A DNA stretch of 64,000 nucleotides from the NCBI GenBank assembly GCA_963921795.1, contig OY997642.1, forward strand, positions 3,212,944 to 3,276,943, read 5' to 3'. How positions within the stretch are numbered: position 1 is the stretch's first letter; every line of letters starts with the position of its first letter. Below the pieces are notes generated by a model that saw only the letters and a list, made by a program, of their open reading frames with translations, made no database searches and was not told the origin of the DNA. A program made the position numbers and the translations under genes. This document shows positions 19,401 through 28,922 of the stretch, in pieces. This DNA comes from Nannobrachium achirus (Eukaryota > Chordata > Actinopteri > Myctophiformes > Myctophidae).

Positions 19401-19940
19401 TAAAACCTATTGGTTTCCAAGTTATCGCACTTTGAAAAATCTAGGATTGCATTTGTCGAGAAAAAGTAGGGTTCCAGGGGTCGCACAGCAATGTGTCACA
19501 CATCCACACGTTCGTCTCAATGAGCTATACAACATACTAAAAGATAGGCATTATCGGAAAATTTAGATTTAAAATCTGTTTTGACGACATACTATTTTGG
19601 GGATTTTGAAGACAATCTGAAAAAAGTGAATTAATTTCATATCCACGCGTTCGTCTCGAAGAGCTATACAACATACTAAGAGACAGGCTATTAAAATCTA
19701 TTGGTTTCCGAGTTATCGCACTTTGAAAAATCTAGGATTGTATTTGTCGAAAAAAAGTAGTGTTCCAGGGGTCGCACAGATAGGCACTATCGGAAATGTA
19801 AGACTTAAAATCTAAGTTTTGACGCCTTACTATAGTCTTATGTAATTTTGGGGGTTTTGAAGACAATCTGAAAAAAATTAATTAATTTCATATCCACGCG
19901 TTCGTCTCGAAGAGCTATACAACATACTAAGAGACATTCC
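16461..19940 (+). repeat. ~306-bp satellite, array 1 (first block)
   Basis: Successive ATTTCATATCCAC starts at about 16621, 16926 and 17234 give a 305-308 bp period. Each unit holds two related half-motifs, ACGCGTTCGTCTCGAAGAGC and ACACGTTCGTCTCGACGAGC, both followed by TATACAACATAC. This suggests an old dimer of ~150-bp monomers. Landmarks are TTGGTTTCCGAGTTATCGCA, GTTCCAGGGGTCGCACAGCA and TTTTGACGCCTTACTATAG. Units differ by small indels and point changes. Minus-strand frames of 60-84 codons recur with the period and are not genes. Confidence 0.97.
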
Positions 19941-20392
19941 CTGCCAGGCCCGATAGTCCCGAGATTATTCCAATGTCTTTCCCCGCCAGGCCCGATAGTC
20001 CAGAGAAAAAAAAAAAGAAAAAAAAAAGAAAAAAAAAAGAAAATTCAATTATTTTTTTTTTTTCAAAAAACTTTTTTGACCCCAAAAAATGGAGTAGGCA
20101 TGACAGCAATCGTGAAATTGCATGTTTAACCCCCATAGCAACCCCATCTTTCAAGCATGGCAGCCATTTTGGCAGCCATCTGTGTTAAACATAGTGGCTG
20201 CTATCTCATGAATGCCTGAACGGATTTCCATTCGGATTTTTTTGTTTGAAAGCTGTGAGCAATGTGGACACACGTGGTGCATTATCTAGGCATGGGTGTG
20301 CATGATCCGTGCACTATGAATTACATGGAAGTCTATGGAGACGAATGGCAGGTGGGAGTACGGAGGTATGTTAAAATGGCGGCCAATGTGTT
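19941..20392 (-). repeat. R1 repeat inserted into the satellite
   Basis: Satellite unit text stops at AAGAGACAT and resumes at TTAAAACCTATTGG, with about four unit bases missing. Between them lie two GCCAGGCCCGATAGTCC copies, an A-rich tract and R1 in reverse orientation. It carries the TRIM-free version of the TRIM target (20135-20138). Confidence 0.85.
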
Positions 20393-21458
20393 AAAACCTA
20401 TTGGTTTCCGAGTTATCGCACTTTGAAAAATCTAGGATTGCATTTGTCGAAAAAAAGTAGGGTTCCAGGGGTCGCACAGCAATGTGTCACACATCCACAC
20501 GTTCATCTCGACGAGCTATACAACATACAAAAAGATAGGCACTATCGGAAATTTAAGACTTAAAATCTATGTTTTGACGCCTTACTATAGTCTTATGTAA
20601 TTTTGGGGGTTTTGAAGACAATCTGATTTTTTTTTTATTAATTTCATATCCACGCGTTCGTCTCGAAGAGCTATACAACATACTAAGAGACAGGCGCTTA
20701 AAACCTATTGGTTTCCGAGTTATCACACTTTGAAAAATATAGGATTGCATTTGTCGGAAAAAAAAGTAGGGTTCCAGGGGTCGCACAGCAATGTGTCACA
20801 CATCCACACGTTCGTCTCGACGAGCTATACAACATACCAAAAGATAGGCACTATCAGAAATGCAAGACTTAAAATCTAAGTTTTGACGCCTTACTATAGT
20901 CTTATGTAATTTTGGGGGTTTTGAAGACAATCTGAAAAAAGTGAATTAATTTCATATCCACGCGTTCGTCTCGAAGAGCTATACAACATACTAAGAGACA
21001 TCCGCTTAGAACCTATTGGTTTCCGAGTTATTGCACTTTGAAAAATCGAGGATTGCATTTGTCGAAAAAAAAGTAGGGTTCCAGGGGTCGCACAGCAATG
21101 TGTCACACATCCACACGTTCGTCTCGACGAGCTATACAACATACCAAAAGATAGGCATTATCGGAAATTTAAGACTTAAAATCTAAGTTTTGACGCCTTA
21201 TGTAATTTTGGGGGTTTTGAAGACAATCTAAAAAAAAAAAAAAAAATCATATCCACGCGTTCGTCTTGAAGAGCTATACAACATACTAAGAGACAGGCGC
21301 TTAAAACCTATTGGTTGCCGAGTTATCGCACTTTGAAAAATATAGGATTGCATTTGTCGAAAAAAAGTAGGGTTCCAGGGGTTGCACAGCAATGTGTCAC
21401 ACATCCACACGTTAGTCTCGACGAGCTATACAACATACCAAAAGGTAGGCACTACTTT
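20393..21458 (+). repeat. ~306-bp satellite, array 1 (second block)
   Basis: The same unit and orientation as 16461-19940, about 3.5 units. It ends at GGCACTACTTTTAGTAG, where a foldback element begins. Confidence 0.97.
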
Positions 21459-21461
21459 TAG

Positions 21462-21773
21462 TAGTTTGATTTCAGTGGGTGGGGGCATGCGTACAAGTGG
21501 CTAAATATGTCTTTTTAGACATAATAAGCCGGCAATTTCTTTGTTACTATTTACACCAGCCCCCATAAGTCACATCTGCCCATTAAAGATTGCGGTGCAT
21601 CTTGGGAATGGGCTTATTGTGTCTAAAAATACATATTTAGCCACTTAAAATCAAAATTGTTAAAATCACTAAAACCATAGAAAGAAGAAGAAAAAAAATC
21701 ATTTTAACACTCATCTTTTCTTTTGACTATCTAAAATATGAACCCTTGTTGTAAAAAAATAAAGTTGTCCTTT
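21462..21773. mobile_element. foldback element TTTGATTTCAGTGGGTGG, truncated copy
   Basis: It matches 52245-52694 from the inner arm (TTTGATTTCAGTGGGTGGGG) to the right end (TTGTTGTAAAAAAATAAAGT, TGTCCTT). The outer left arm is missing at the satellite border. Confidence 0.75.
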
Positions 21774-22072
21774 AACTGAAGAGTACTTCTTGTATATTTG
21801 CTCAAGCAAGAAGCTGCATGCAGATAACTTGTAGGTTTGAGGACAGAGTGTAAATCAAGCATATGAAACATGCTCATTTCACACTCTGTCCTGATGACGG
21901 AGTCATACGGGAAATCAGGCAGATTTAGAACGAGCAAGTGAGCATGAACACCTGTGACATAAGTTTTAAGATGCTTTTTGGAAACCCAGGCTTGAATAAA
22001 TCCCATTGTCTTCCAGCTGTAAAACCTGCAACATTGAGGGTAAACAATATTAAGCTAACAATTGTTCAGTTT
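21774..22072 (-). other. unrecognised open stretch
   Basis: A minus-strand frame of 91 codons covers most of this (start about 22006), preceded by TTGCAG on that strand. Residues such as WVSKKHLKTYVTGVHAHLL look non-repetitive, but I recognise no domain. It could be an exon or an old transposon piece. Confidence 0.25.
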
Positions 22073-22421
22073 TAGGGCTGTTACGATTATGATGACATTT
22101 TACATGACGATTAATTGCCACTCAAATAATTGCGATTAACGATTTAATTGTGGCAGATATGACACATAACCTAATAAATATACAAAGAAATGACTGACAT
22201 ATTTCACAACTTTATACTTGAAAAAGAACATTGATAGTGGAAATAGCAGATCTACAAGCTCACGTGTCGTGACGCGTTGCTATTTCCACTGTTTTTGAAA
22301 ATGTTTGAACATATATAAACATTTTTCAACATGTAAACGATTATGACGATTATCACAAAATAATTGTTATTATGTCAAATAATTGCGATTAGACGATTAT
22401 GTAATAATTGTGACAGCCCTA
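22073..22421. mobile_element. AGGGCTGT-ended MITE carrying hairpin copy 9
   Basis: The termini TAGGGCTGTTACGATTATGA and AATTGTGACAGCCCTA are inverted. The interior is rich in ATAATTGCGATTA, a common fish non-autonomous type. Related shorter pieces are at 30320-30440 and 31890-32025. Confidence 0.8.
22237..22290. repeat. ultrashort hairpin element, copy 9
   Basis: GTGGAAATAGCAGATCTACA, AGCTCACGTGTCGTGACGCG, then TTGCTATTTCCAC. The outer ten bases pair, with A-T to G-C style change in both arms (GTGGAAATAG with CTATTTCCAC) relative to other copies. The right inner arm is deleted. Confidence 0.85.
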
Positions 22422-22635
22422 CTCAGTTCAGTTAACATGTTATTTAAGTGGAAAGAGGGAACTGCTTCCTGGATGGGATTACACAGACACACACAGAAAG
22501 GCATTTTCTAATTGGTCGGGAACAGCACTGACCACTGACCACTCCATTGGCAGATTACCATCAGAAGCAAATAATTAACATCATCTATGAACTCAATCTG
22601 AACACCTATTTTGTAATGTAATGGTCTTGACAACC

Positions 22636-22754
22636 ATATTGTCGTTGTCGGGTGGAAACCTTGTATGTCCAAAAGCGTTCGTTTTGTATTTATCATTAAA
22701 AAAATGAACTAAACTAGTGAAATCAGCCGATCTACAAGCACACAACGCCTCGCA
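22636..22754. repeat. GTCGGG-AAACCTTGTAT foldback arm with hairpin copy 10
   Basis: It starts GTCGTTGTCGGGTGGAAACC and continues to TTTGTATTTATCATT. The left half of a hairpin follows (22719-22754: GTGAAATCAGCCGATCTACA, AGCACACAACGCCTCG). The arrangement is the same as at 1108-1212, so the hairpin sits at the same point of the same parent. The right half is missing. Confidence 0.75.
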
Positions 22755-22794
22755 ATTAAACATTGGCCAAATAGTCAAATATTAGAGGCAGACA

Positions 22795-22875
22795 TTGTGA
22801 AAATAGCCGATCTACATGCTCACAACGCCTCGCGTTGCAAGGCGTTGTGAGCATGTAGATCTGCTATTTTCACAA
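22795..22875. repeat. ultrashort hairpin element, copy 11 (complete, 81 bp)
   Basis: TTGTGAAAATAGCCGATCTA, CATGCTCACAACGCCTCGCG, then a near-perfect complement. CATGCTCAC pairs with GTGAGCATG where most copies have CAAGCTCAC and GTGAGCTTG, so both arms changed together. Confidence 0.93.
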
Positions 22876-22994
22876 TAGAACAGTGTTATACAAAATGTAC
22901 TGCCTCAACTCTTAGTGCTTATAGGGTGAGGGGGGTCCCCAGTTAAAATATGATTATTTGGGGGGTCATGGCCAGAAAAGGTTGAGAACCACTG
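22876..22994. mobile_element. hAT-like MITE right end (parent of hairpin copy 11)
   Basis: It ends GGTTGAGAACCACTG, the complement of the CAGTGGTTCTCAACC terminus. TAGAACAGTGTTATACAAAA next to the hairpin is the complement of the left flank of copy 15 at 37330. A third partial copy lies at 28070-28184. Confidence 0.75.
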
Positions 22995-23305
22995 CAGTAG
23001 ATGGCTGTGAATGATAATAGCTCAGTTTTCCCCAACTCTGTGAGGGCTGATACACATACTGTATGAGGGCTACCAACCAAGTGACATCTTGCAGAGTCCA
23101 CAGCACAATGGCAGCGTATGTGCACCACCCAGCGTATTATTAAATATGACAGTTATTGTTGAAATAAACAGTAAAACATATTTGAATTGTAGTGTGGTTT
23201 CATTTGAATAATATCTATGTTTGGAATGTGTCTGCAACTTGCCTTCTCAGCTAAAATGTTTTTCTTCAAGAGCAAAAAAACCTAGAATGGAACATTTCTA
23301 CAACA

Positions 23306-23366
23306 TTTTAAGTGTGCCTGCAGCTCGCTAAGTGTGTGCAACCTTGTGTAGCGGTTGGTGTAGCGG
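23306..23366. repeat. 60-bp dispersed repeat GCCTGCAGCTCGCTAAG
   Basis: ACATTTTAAGTGTGCCTGCA to GTGTAGCGGTTGGTGT also occurs at 41850-41910. Both sit near other junctions; the origin is unknown. Confidence 0.8.
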
Positions 23367-23455
23367 TTGATGGTACTGTACTGACTGGGACTGATGGGGT
23401 ATGTAGTGTGCAGTATTTCCCCAAATATGGACATGACTGACGTCTGACATAAATT

Positions 23456-23785
23456 ATAGATGTCTTATGTTATAATATAGACCAGGTGAGACTCACACAA
23501 TATGTCCATATATGGGCATTCCAAGCTATTATATGGGCTTAATATTGATGACATCAGGGATCTCCATATATGGGCATACAATGGACAAGGACGGAATGAA
23601 TTTGCAAGTGTGACTCGTGTCGCGGCAGCTACACTGGTTAGTTTGACACAATATGTATTGGCATTCCCAGATATGGGCTTAATATTGATGACATGAGGGA
23701 TCTCCATGTATGGTCATAAAAGGGATTCGGTTAGTGTGGTTCCCCTAACAGGGCATCATCTGGGAGCGTCCATATACAGTATGAG
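23456..23785. repeat. direct duplication A, left copy
   Basis: TATAGATGTCTTATGTTATA to CATATACAGTATGAGTAT is repeated at 24811-25127. The left copy contains 19 bp (GCTACACTGGTTAGTTTGA) absent from the right copy and then runs straight into the minisatellite. Inner sub-repeats TGGGCTTAATATTGATGACA occur twice per copy. Confidence 0.9.
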
Positions 23786-24570
23786 TATCTAGTGGGCCCT
23801 CACAGACTACTAGGGGCCCTCACAGACTACTAGGGGCCCTCACAGACTTCTAGTAGGCCCTCACAGACTACTAGGGGCCCTCACATACTTCTAGTGGGCC
23901 CTCACAGACTACTAGGGGCCCTCACATACTTCTAGTGGGCCCTCACAGACTACTAGGGGCCCCCACAGACTTCTAGTGGGCCCTCACAGACTACTAGGGG
24001 CCCTCACAGACTACTAGGGGCCCTCACAGACTTCTAGTGAGCCCTCAGAGACTACTAGTTGCCCTCAAATACTACTAGGTTCCCTCACAGACTTCTAGTG
24101 GGCCCTCACAGACTACTAGTTGCCCTCACAGACTACTAGGGGCCCTCACAGACTTCTAGGTGGCCCTCACAGACTACTAGGGGCCCTCACAGACTACTAG
24201 GGGCCCTCACAGACTTCTAGTGGGCCCTCACAAACTTCTAGTGGGCCCTCACAGACTACTAGGGGCCCTCACAGACTTCTAGTGGGCCCTCACAGACTTC
24301 TAGTGGGCCCTCAAAGACTACTAAGATCCCTCACAGAGGGGCCCCTAGTAGTCTGTGGGACATCATAGACTACTAGTTGCCCTAAAAGACTACTAGGGGC
24401 CCTCACAGACTTCTAGTGGGCCCTCACAGACTTCTAGTGGGCCCTCACAGACTACTAGGGGCACTCACAGACTTCTAGTGGGCCCTCACAGACTACTAGG
24501 GGCCCTCACATACTTCTAGTGGGCCCTCACAGACTACTAGGGGCCCTCAGAGACTTCTAGTGGGCCCTCA
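23786..24570. repeat. 20/21-bp minisatellite GGCCCTCACAGACTACTAG
   Basis: Units alternate between CTAGGGGCCCTCACAGACTA and CTAGTGGGCCCTCACAGACT types, about 38 in all. Near 24331-24358 one segment (GAGGGGCCCCTAGTAGTCTG) is the inverted complement of the unit. Confidence 0.93.
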
Positions 24571-24810
24571 CTACTGTATTAAAAATGCCTAAGTCACAAC
24601 ATTATTTTCTTGAAAATGGCCTAAGTCACTTTTTTTTGTTATGGAATCACTGTCATGTTTATCTTTTTGTAAAAACATTGTGTTAACCCCTCAGGAAGCT
24701 ATTTTGAAAATCTGCATTAAAAACTCTTACATACTTGCTAGAATTGTGTTTTTTCTTATTATCCAAAAATCATAAAAAATGACTTAGGCATTTATCCTAT
24801 GAGGCTAACG
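24571..24810. other. AT-rich linker between minisatellite and duplication A'
   Basis: AAATGCCTAAGTCACAAC and related AATGGCCTAAGTCAC, AAATGACTTAGGCATTT pieces form an imperfect inverted arrangement (about 24578-24792). No gene is seen. Confidence 0.5.
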
Positions 24811-25127
24811 ATATAGATGTCTTATGTTATAATATAGACCAGGTGAGACTCACACAATATGTCCATATATGGGCATTCCAAGCTATTATATGGGCTTAAT
24901 ATTGATGACATCAGGGATCTCCATATATGGGCATACAATGGACAAGGACGGAATGAATTTGCAAGTGTGACTCGTGTCGCGGCACAATATGTATTGGCAT
25001 TCCCAGATATGGGCTTAATATTGATGACATGAGGGATCTCCATGTATGGTCATAAAAGGGATTTGGTTAGTGTGGTTCCCCTAACAGGGCATCATCTGGG
25101 AGCGTCCATATACAGTATGAGTATGGG
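24811..25127. repeat. direct duplication A, right copy
   Basis: It matches 23456-23785 almost perfectly but lacks 19 bp after TCGTGTCGCGGCA. After GAGTAT it continues into GGGCATTGCCAAATATGGG, which the left copy lacks. Confidence 0.9.
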
Positions 25128-25194
25128 CATTGCCAAATATGGGTCAACAATGTGATGTCACGACACTGTGATAAACTGAAACTAAAGCTGTAGG

Positions 25195-25470
25195 TTGAAA
25201 CAGGCTCGGACTGGCCATCTGGAGACTAAGGATGGGGGGGAACTTCAATTTGAGGTCACCCTGGGGCACCACACAGGGTTAACCAGGCCCTGACAGGAGC
25301 AGTTGCATATATTAAAACTCCAACCACTCATTTAAATGAGAGTAGATGGGGAAAATATGTGTTTGTTACTGTTTATATTAATAAATAATGCTAAAAAGAA
25401 ATATCGCGCGGCAGGGCTGGTCTGATGCAAATTTCCGGGCTGAAAATGAGTCCCAATCCGACCATGGGTT
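25195..25470. mobile_element. MITE-like segment with GGACTGG ends
   Basis: CAGGCTCGGACTGGCCATCT at the left and GAGTCCCAATCCGACC at the right are imperfectly inverted, as in common fish hAT-like MITEs. No target duplication was confirmed. From here to 26395 I recognise nothing else; short TATATA and T runs occur at 25635-25650 and 25765-25782. Confidence 0.4.
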
Positions 25471-26397
25471 GAAACCACTTTGTCCACCGTGTGTCTCTCA
25501 AATATGTAGTAGATCTACACATCCTGTACACACCAACATTTAGAGTCTCTGTGGTCTGTTAAATCAGTGATATGGACCTAGCTGCTGCCTGATCGAGGCT
25601 TTTCATGATGTTTATGATGACATGTAAACTTATTATATTATATATATACTGTAACTGCAGCAAGAAGACAACAGAGCACAAACATCCAGGTAAAACATTA
25701 TGTTGTGGCCGTTGCTGGCCCACAATAACCTACCTGACCTGGCGGAGACCTTTTTCTTTTACTTTATTTTTTTTTTTTTTTAAGTATCAATACCACAATG
25801 TGGAATGTAGACACAGATTGTCAATGTCAGACATTGATGCACAAATGCATAAAAATACGCAAATTGCAACTCGTTGTTTTAAAAATGTTGAATCTAGAGT
25901 TGCAGCAGCAACAATAATGACAGTCTATGCATCTGTATTCTGTTGCGCTGGCCCTTTAAGGGTAAGGTGTACAATCTGTACATAATGGGTGGCCATTTTA
26001 GAGGCCTACTCTTTTGGCCAGAAGCCTCATTTGAATGTTTGTTGCAGACCTGGAGGAAGCATGAGGTGTATCCAGAGGGAGCCTTGAATACATTGACTGG
26101 GTAGGTTTTTGTATTTTCATGTATTTGAGTCATTTTGCTATATTTTGTATAATGTAATGAATCTGTATTGAGGGGAAACCAGGTGTTTTATGTAAGTGAT
26201 TGTAGGACAACTAACCAAGCTAACCTGCAACCTTTCACTGCCATATTCTATTTGAGACTAGGTTTTGTTAGATTGTTTTCTGTTGGGCCAAACTGCCATC
26301 ATAGTGCTGAGGGCATTTAGGTGTATAGGCCAGGGGTGCATGGGCAACTTTGATAATGGAGAGGGCCACTATGTTTTCACTCTCAATCCAGAGTGCC

Positions 26398-26451
26398 ACC
26401 ATGCATTTACTATCAAACATAGGCTATGTTTAATAGTAAATGCATGCATGG
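26398..26451. repeat. 24-bp-stem hairpin with 3-nt loop
   Basis: ACCATGCATTTACTATCAAA then CATA, GGC, TATG and TTTAATAGTAAATGCATG, with one mismatch and an extra GCAT near the right base. Its shape is like a hairpin RNA precursor. It lies between a CAGGGGTGCATGGGCAAC hAT-like end and hairpin copy 12. Confidence 0.8.
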
Positions 26452-26467
26452 TAGCCCTCTGCTATGT

Positions 26468-26536
26468 TACATAGCCGATCTACAAGCTCAAAACGCTCAC
26501 ACTGTGATGCATTTTGAGCTTGGAGATCTGCTATTT
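26468..26536. repeat. ultrashort hairpin element, copy 12
   Basis: TTACATAGCCGATCTACAAG, CTCAAAACGC, then GCATTTTGAGCTTGGAGATC, TGCTATTTTAA. CTCAAAA pairs with TTTTGAG where others have CTCACAA and TTGTGAG, another paired change. Confidence 0.85.
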
Positions 26537-26719
26537 TAACAATTTTTGAATTGAATCCTGTATTCAATTTAAATGCATTTAGGCCTATTTTATGTTCTGT
26601 TAACTTTATGAACTTAAAATACAAATACATGGGACACTACTAGTATAGACTGAAGTAATTAAAGCCAGTCATGTTTTCATGTTTGTAATTGTAACAGCTG
26701 AAATCAATAATCTATCAGT

Positions 26720-26974
26720 GTTCTGATACGCCCCCAGTGGAGGACCCCCTGCCACTGCAGCTCACATAAAATGCCGTAACTCGGGCTAGGAGCGTCCGGG
26801 AGAGCCGGGGCCGGTACCTATTCGTCCGCCAAGGCAACGCGGACACCCCACCCCTCATATGGCCCTCTTCTAGCGCCACCTACAGGCCGATTTTTAAAAC
26901 CCATTTTTGGCCACTGCTCCTACAGTTTTGGCCCTCAAATCACGAAAATCACTACACAGTATGTCTACACTCAT
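26720..26974. other. GC-rich unrecognised stretch
   Basis: GTAACTCGGGCTAGGAGCGT and GCCGGGGCCGGTACCTATTC stand out from the AT-rich surroundings. There is no ORF of note, and the origin is unknown. Confidence 0.35.
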
Positions 26975-26983
26975 ATCATCAAC

Positions 26984-27647
26984 TAGCCGCAAATTGCAAC
27001 ACTAGATTTTTTTTATAATGGGATGAATCTAGGGTTGCAATACCTCCCATAGGCAGCCGATGCATGAAAACAGTTTTTTGCTAACTGATTGTATTAAATG
27101 ACTTCAAACTCACCAATATTGTGGCTCTATGGAAAGCTTGGAATTTACTCTTGCTAACTGCAAAGTGTTTGTTTCTGAAAAATCCACCGTAGAATTGCTA
27201 TGATTTCTTTTCTGTCAAGAAATCCGAGCAGACATGGTTTATTTTCTAAGTGCTGAACTTCGGAAGCGCTCGTCTTCTATTACGCAGCGTCCCGTTGCCT
27301 CCTGCATTATGTGACATTCAGAACCAGCTGGTACACAGGACCACCGATTGACTTCCCACAAGCGCTTCCAAACTCCAGCACTTAGAAAAAATAATCACCT
27401 GAAGCCAATTTCTTGATATAAAGTAGCTCCTAACATTTCTACGGTGGATTTTTCAGAAACAAACACTTTGCAGTTAGCAAGAGTAAATTCCAAGCTTTCC
27501 ATAGAGCCACAATATTGGTGAGTTTGAAGTCATTTAATACAATCAGTTGGCAAAAAACTGTTTTCATGCATCGGCTGCCTATGGGAGGTATTGCAACCCT
27601 AGATTCATCCCATTATAAAACAAATCTAGTGTTGCAATTTGCGGCTA
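26984..27647. mobile_element. long-armed foldback element with 9-bp target duplication
   Basis: The 664-bp element starts TAGCCGCAAATTGCAACAC and ends with the complement. The arms of about 210 bp are nearly identical (26984-27195 and 27437-27647), with a ~240-bp middle. Perfect ATCATCAAC repeats flank it (26975-26983 and 27648-27656). The 9-bp duplication and long arms suggest a Mutator-like non-autonomous element. The joined empty site would read ATCATCAAC then ATGGATCAGG. Confidence 0.93.
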
Positions 27648-27705
27648 ATCATCAACATGGATCAGGACGTTTTTGGAAAAACAAATTTTTGCCCTATTTG
27701 TGGAG

Positions 27706-27765
27706 ATAAGTGACCTACGGTCGCTTATCTCCCGATTAGGGAGTCTTACTGGTTTAGATTTGTTT
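27706..27765. repeat. short palindromic repeat CTTATCTCCCGATTAGG
   Basis: GAGATAAG and CTTATCTC face each other across CGACCGTAGG-like text, followed by AGGGAGTCTTACTGGTTTAG. It is the inverse of 4817-4870. 27657-27705 before it could encode a CPICGD-like zinc-finger start but stops after 18 codons. Confidence 0.6.
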
Positions 27766-28007
27766 GGACCCAGTAGGCCCTGAATCCCTCACCCGATATC
27801 ACCTGCCCTTATTGGGCTCTCCCACTTTTAGCATCATGATTTCCCAGCTATAATAAACAGTCTTCTGTATTTTAACATTAGTGTTGTTTGTTTACACATT
27901 CCCCTGAGAGGCTTGCCTCAGAGGCTAGCCTAGTAGTTCCCCTTTAAAGATCTATTTTGTGTTTATTTAAGGATCCACAGTTAGCTGCAATGTCTTTAAT
28001 TGGATGA

Positions 28008-28184
28008 ATCTAGGGTTTTTCCTTTTTTTTTGCTATCTGATTGTATTAAACATGTATTAAGCATAGATCTGAATAGAACTGTTATACAAAATGCCTCAAC
28101 TCTTGGTGCTTGTCAGGGTGGGGGGTCCCCAGTTAAAACTTCATTATTTTGGGGGTTGCGGCCTGAAAAGGTTGAGAACCACTT
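28008..28184. mobile_element. partial hAT-like MITE, third CAGTGGTTCTCAACC copy
   Basis: GGGGGGTCCCCAGTTAAAAC, TTTTGGGGGTTGCGGCC and AAAAGGTTGAGAACCACTT match the ends at 22900-22994 and 37229-37330. The left part shares GATGAATCTAGGGTT with the foldback at 26984. Confidence 0.65.
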
Positions 28185-28369
28185 ATCTTGTGGACTTCAC
28201 ATAATGTCAAACATCCAAAGCAAATCACTGCTGTCTTACTAAGAGTTAAAGCTAGTAGGCCTATGCAGTGGCTTAAAGTAACTAAGCACATTTACTTATT
28301 TAAGAGACCGTTATAGATTATTTGGGTCAACTATTCAAAGACTTGCACAAAATTGTCATTATCTTTTTC

Positions 28370-28407
28370 AAAAATGGCAGATCTACAAGCTCGCGTCTGC
28401 TATTTTT
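28370..28407. repeat. ultrashort hairpin element, copy 13 (deleted)
   Basis: CAAAAATGGCAGATCTACAA, GCTCGCG, TCTGCTATTTTT. AATAGTTAAAGCAT follows, as at copy 7. Confidence 0.8.
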
Positions 28408-28565
28408 ATTTTTAATAGTTAAAGCATAAAAAGAATGGTTAAAGTAATGATGCGTTCCCGGTCTTAAAGGGATATTTCACTTAAAAAAAAACGTTTTTAA
28501 TTTGCTTGATTCAATATTTAGATATTTGATGTAAATGTTACCAGGCCCTCCAGGCCCAGGGCCTT

Positions 28566-28820
28566 TCCCCACACACACCCATTGTAACTTCAAACTTCAT
28601 TTTAACCATGATAGATTCATTACATTTTTTTTTTTTTGTATTTCATTTTTTTCATTTCCCCAAATAATTATTAAAAATAAATGAAAAAAAGTTATGGATA
28701 AAACACGGCCTGCTCACGTATTAGGAGGGTAGTATGAGTCAACAGAAAACATGGGTGTTTTTAATTAATCTATCATGGTTAAAATGAAGTTTGAAGTTAC
28801 AATGGGTGTGTGTGGGGAGA
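28566..28820. mobile_element. foldback element, ~50-bp arms
   Basis: CCCACACACACCCATTGTAA to ACCATGATAGATT (28570-28617) is inverted almost perfectly at 28768-28817. The middle is T-rich. Confidence 0.85.
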
Positions 28821-28922
28821 AAAGACAATACGGTGTTTCCCTGTTTAAAGTGGAATATTTGTTGAATGTTCAAGCATGTTCAAATAGTCACACACTTTAA
28901 TTTCTTTACTTTGGGGAAAAGA

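Noticed and set aside
16461..21458. Recurring 60-84 codon minus-strand ORFs (and 42-50 kb likewise)
   Set aside because: They recur with the satellite period and vary with unit indels, so they are satellite shadows.
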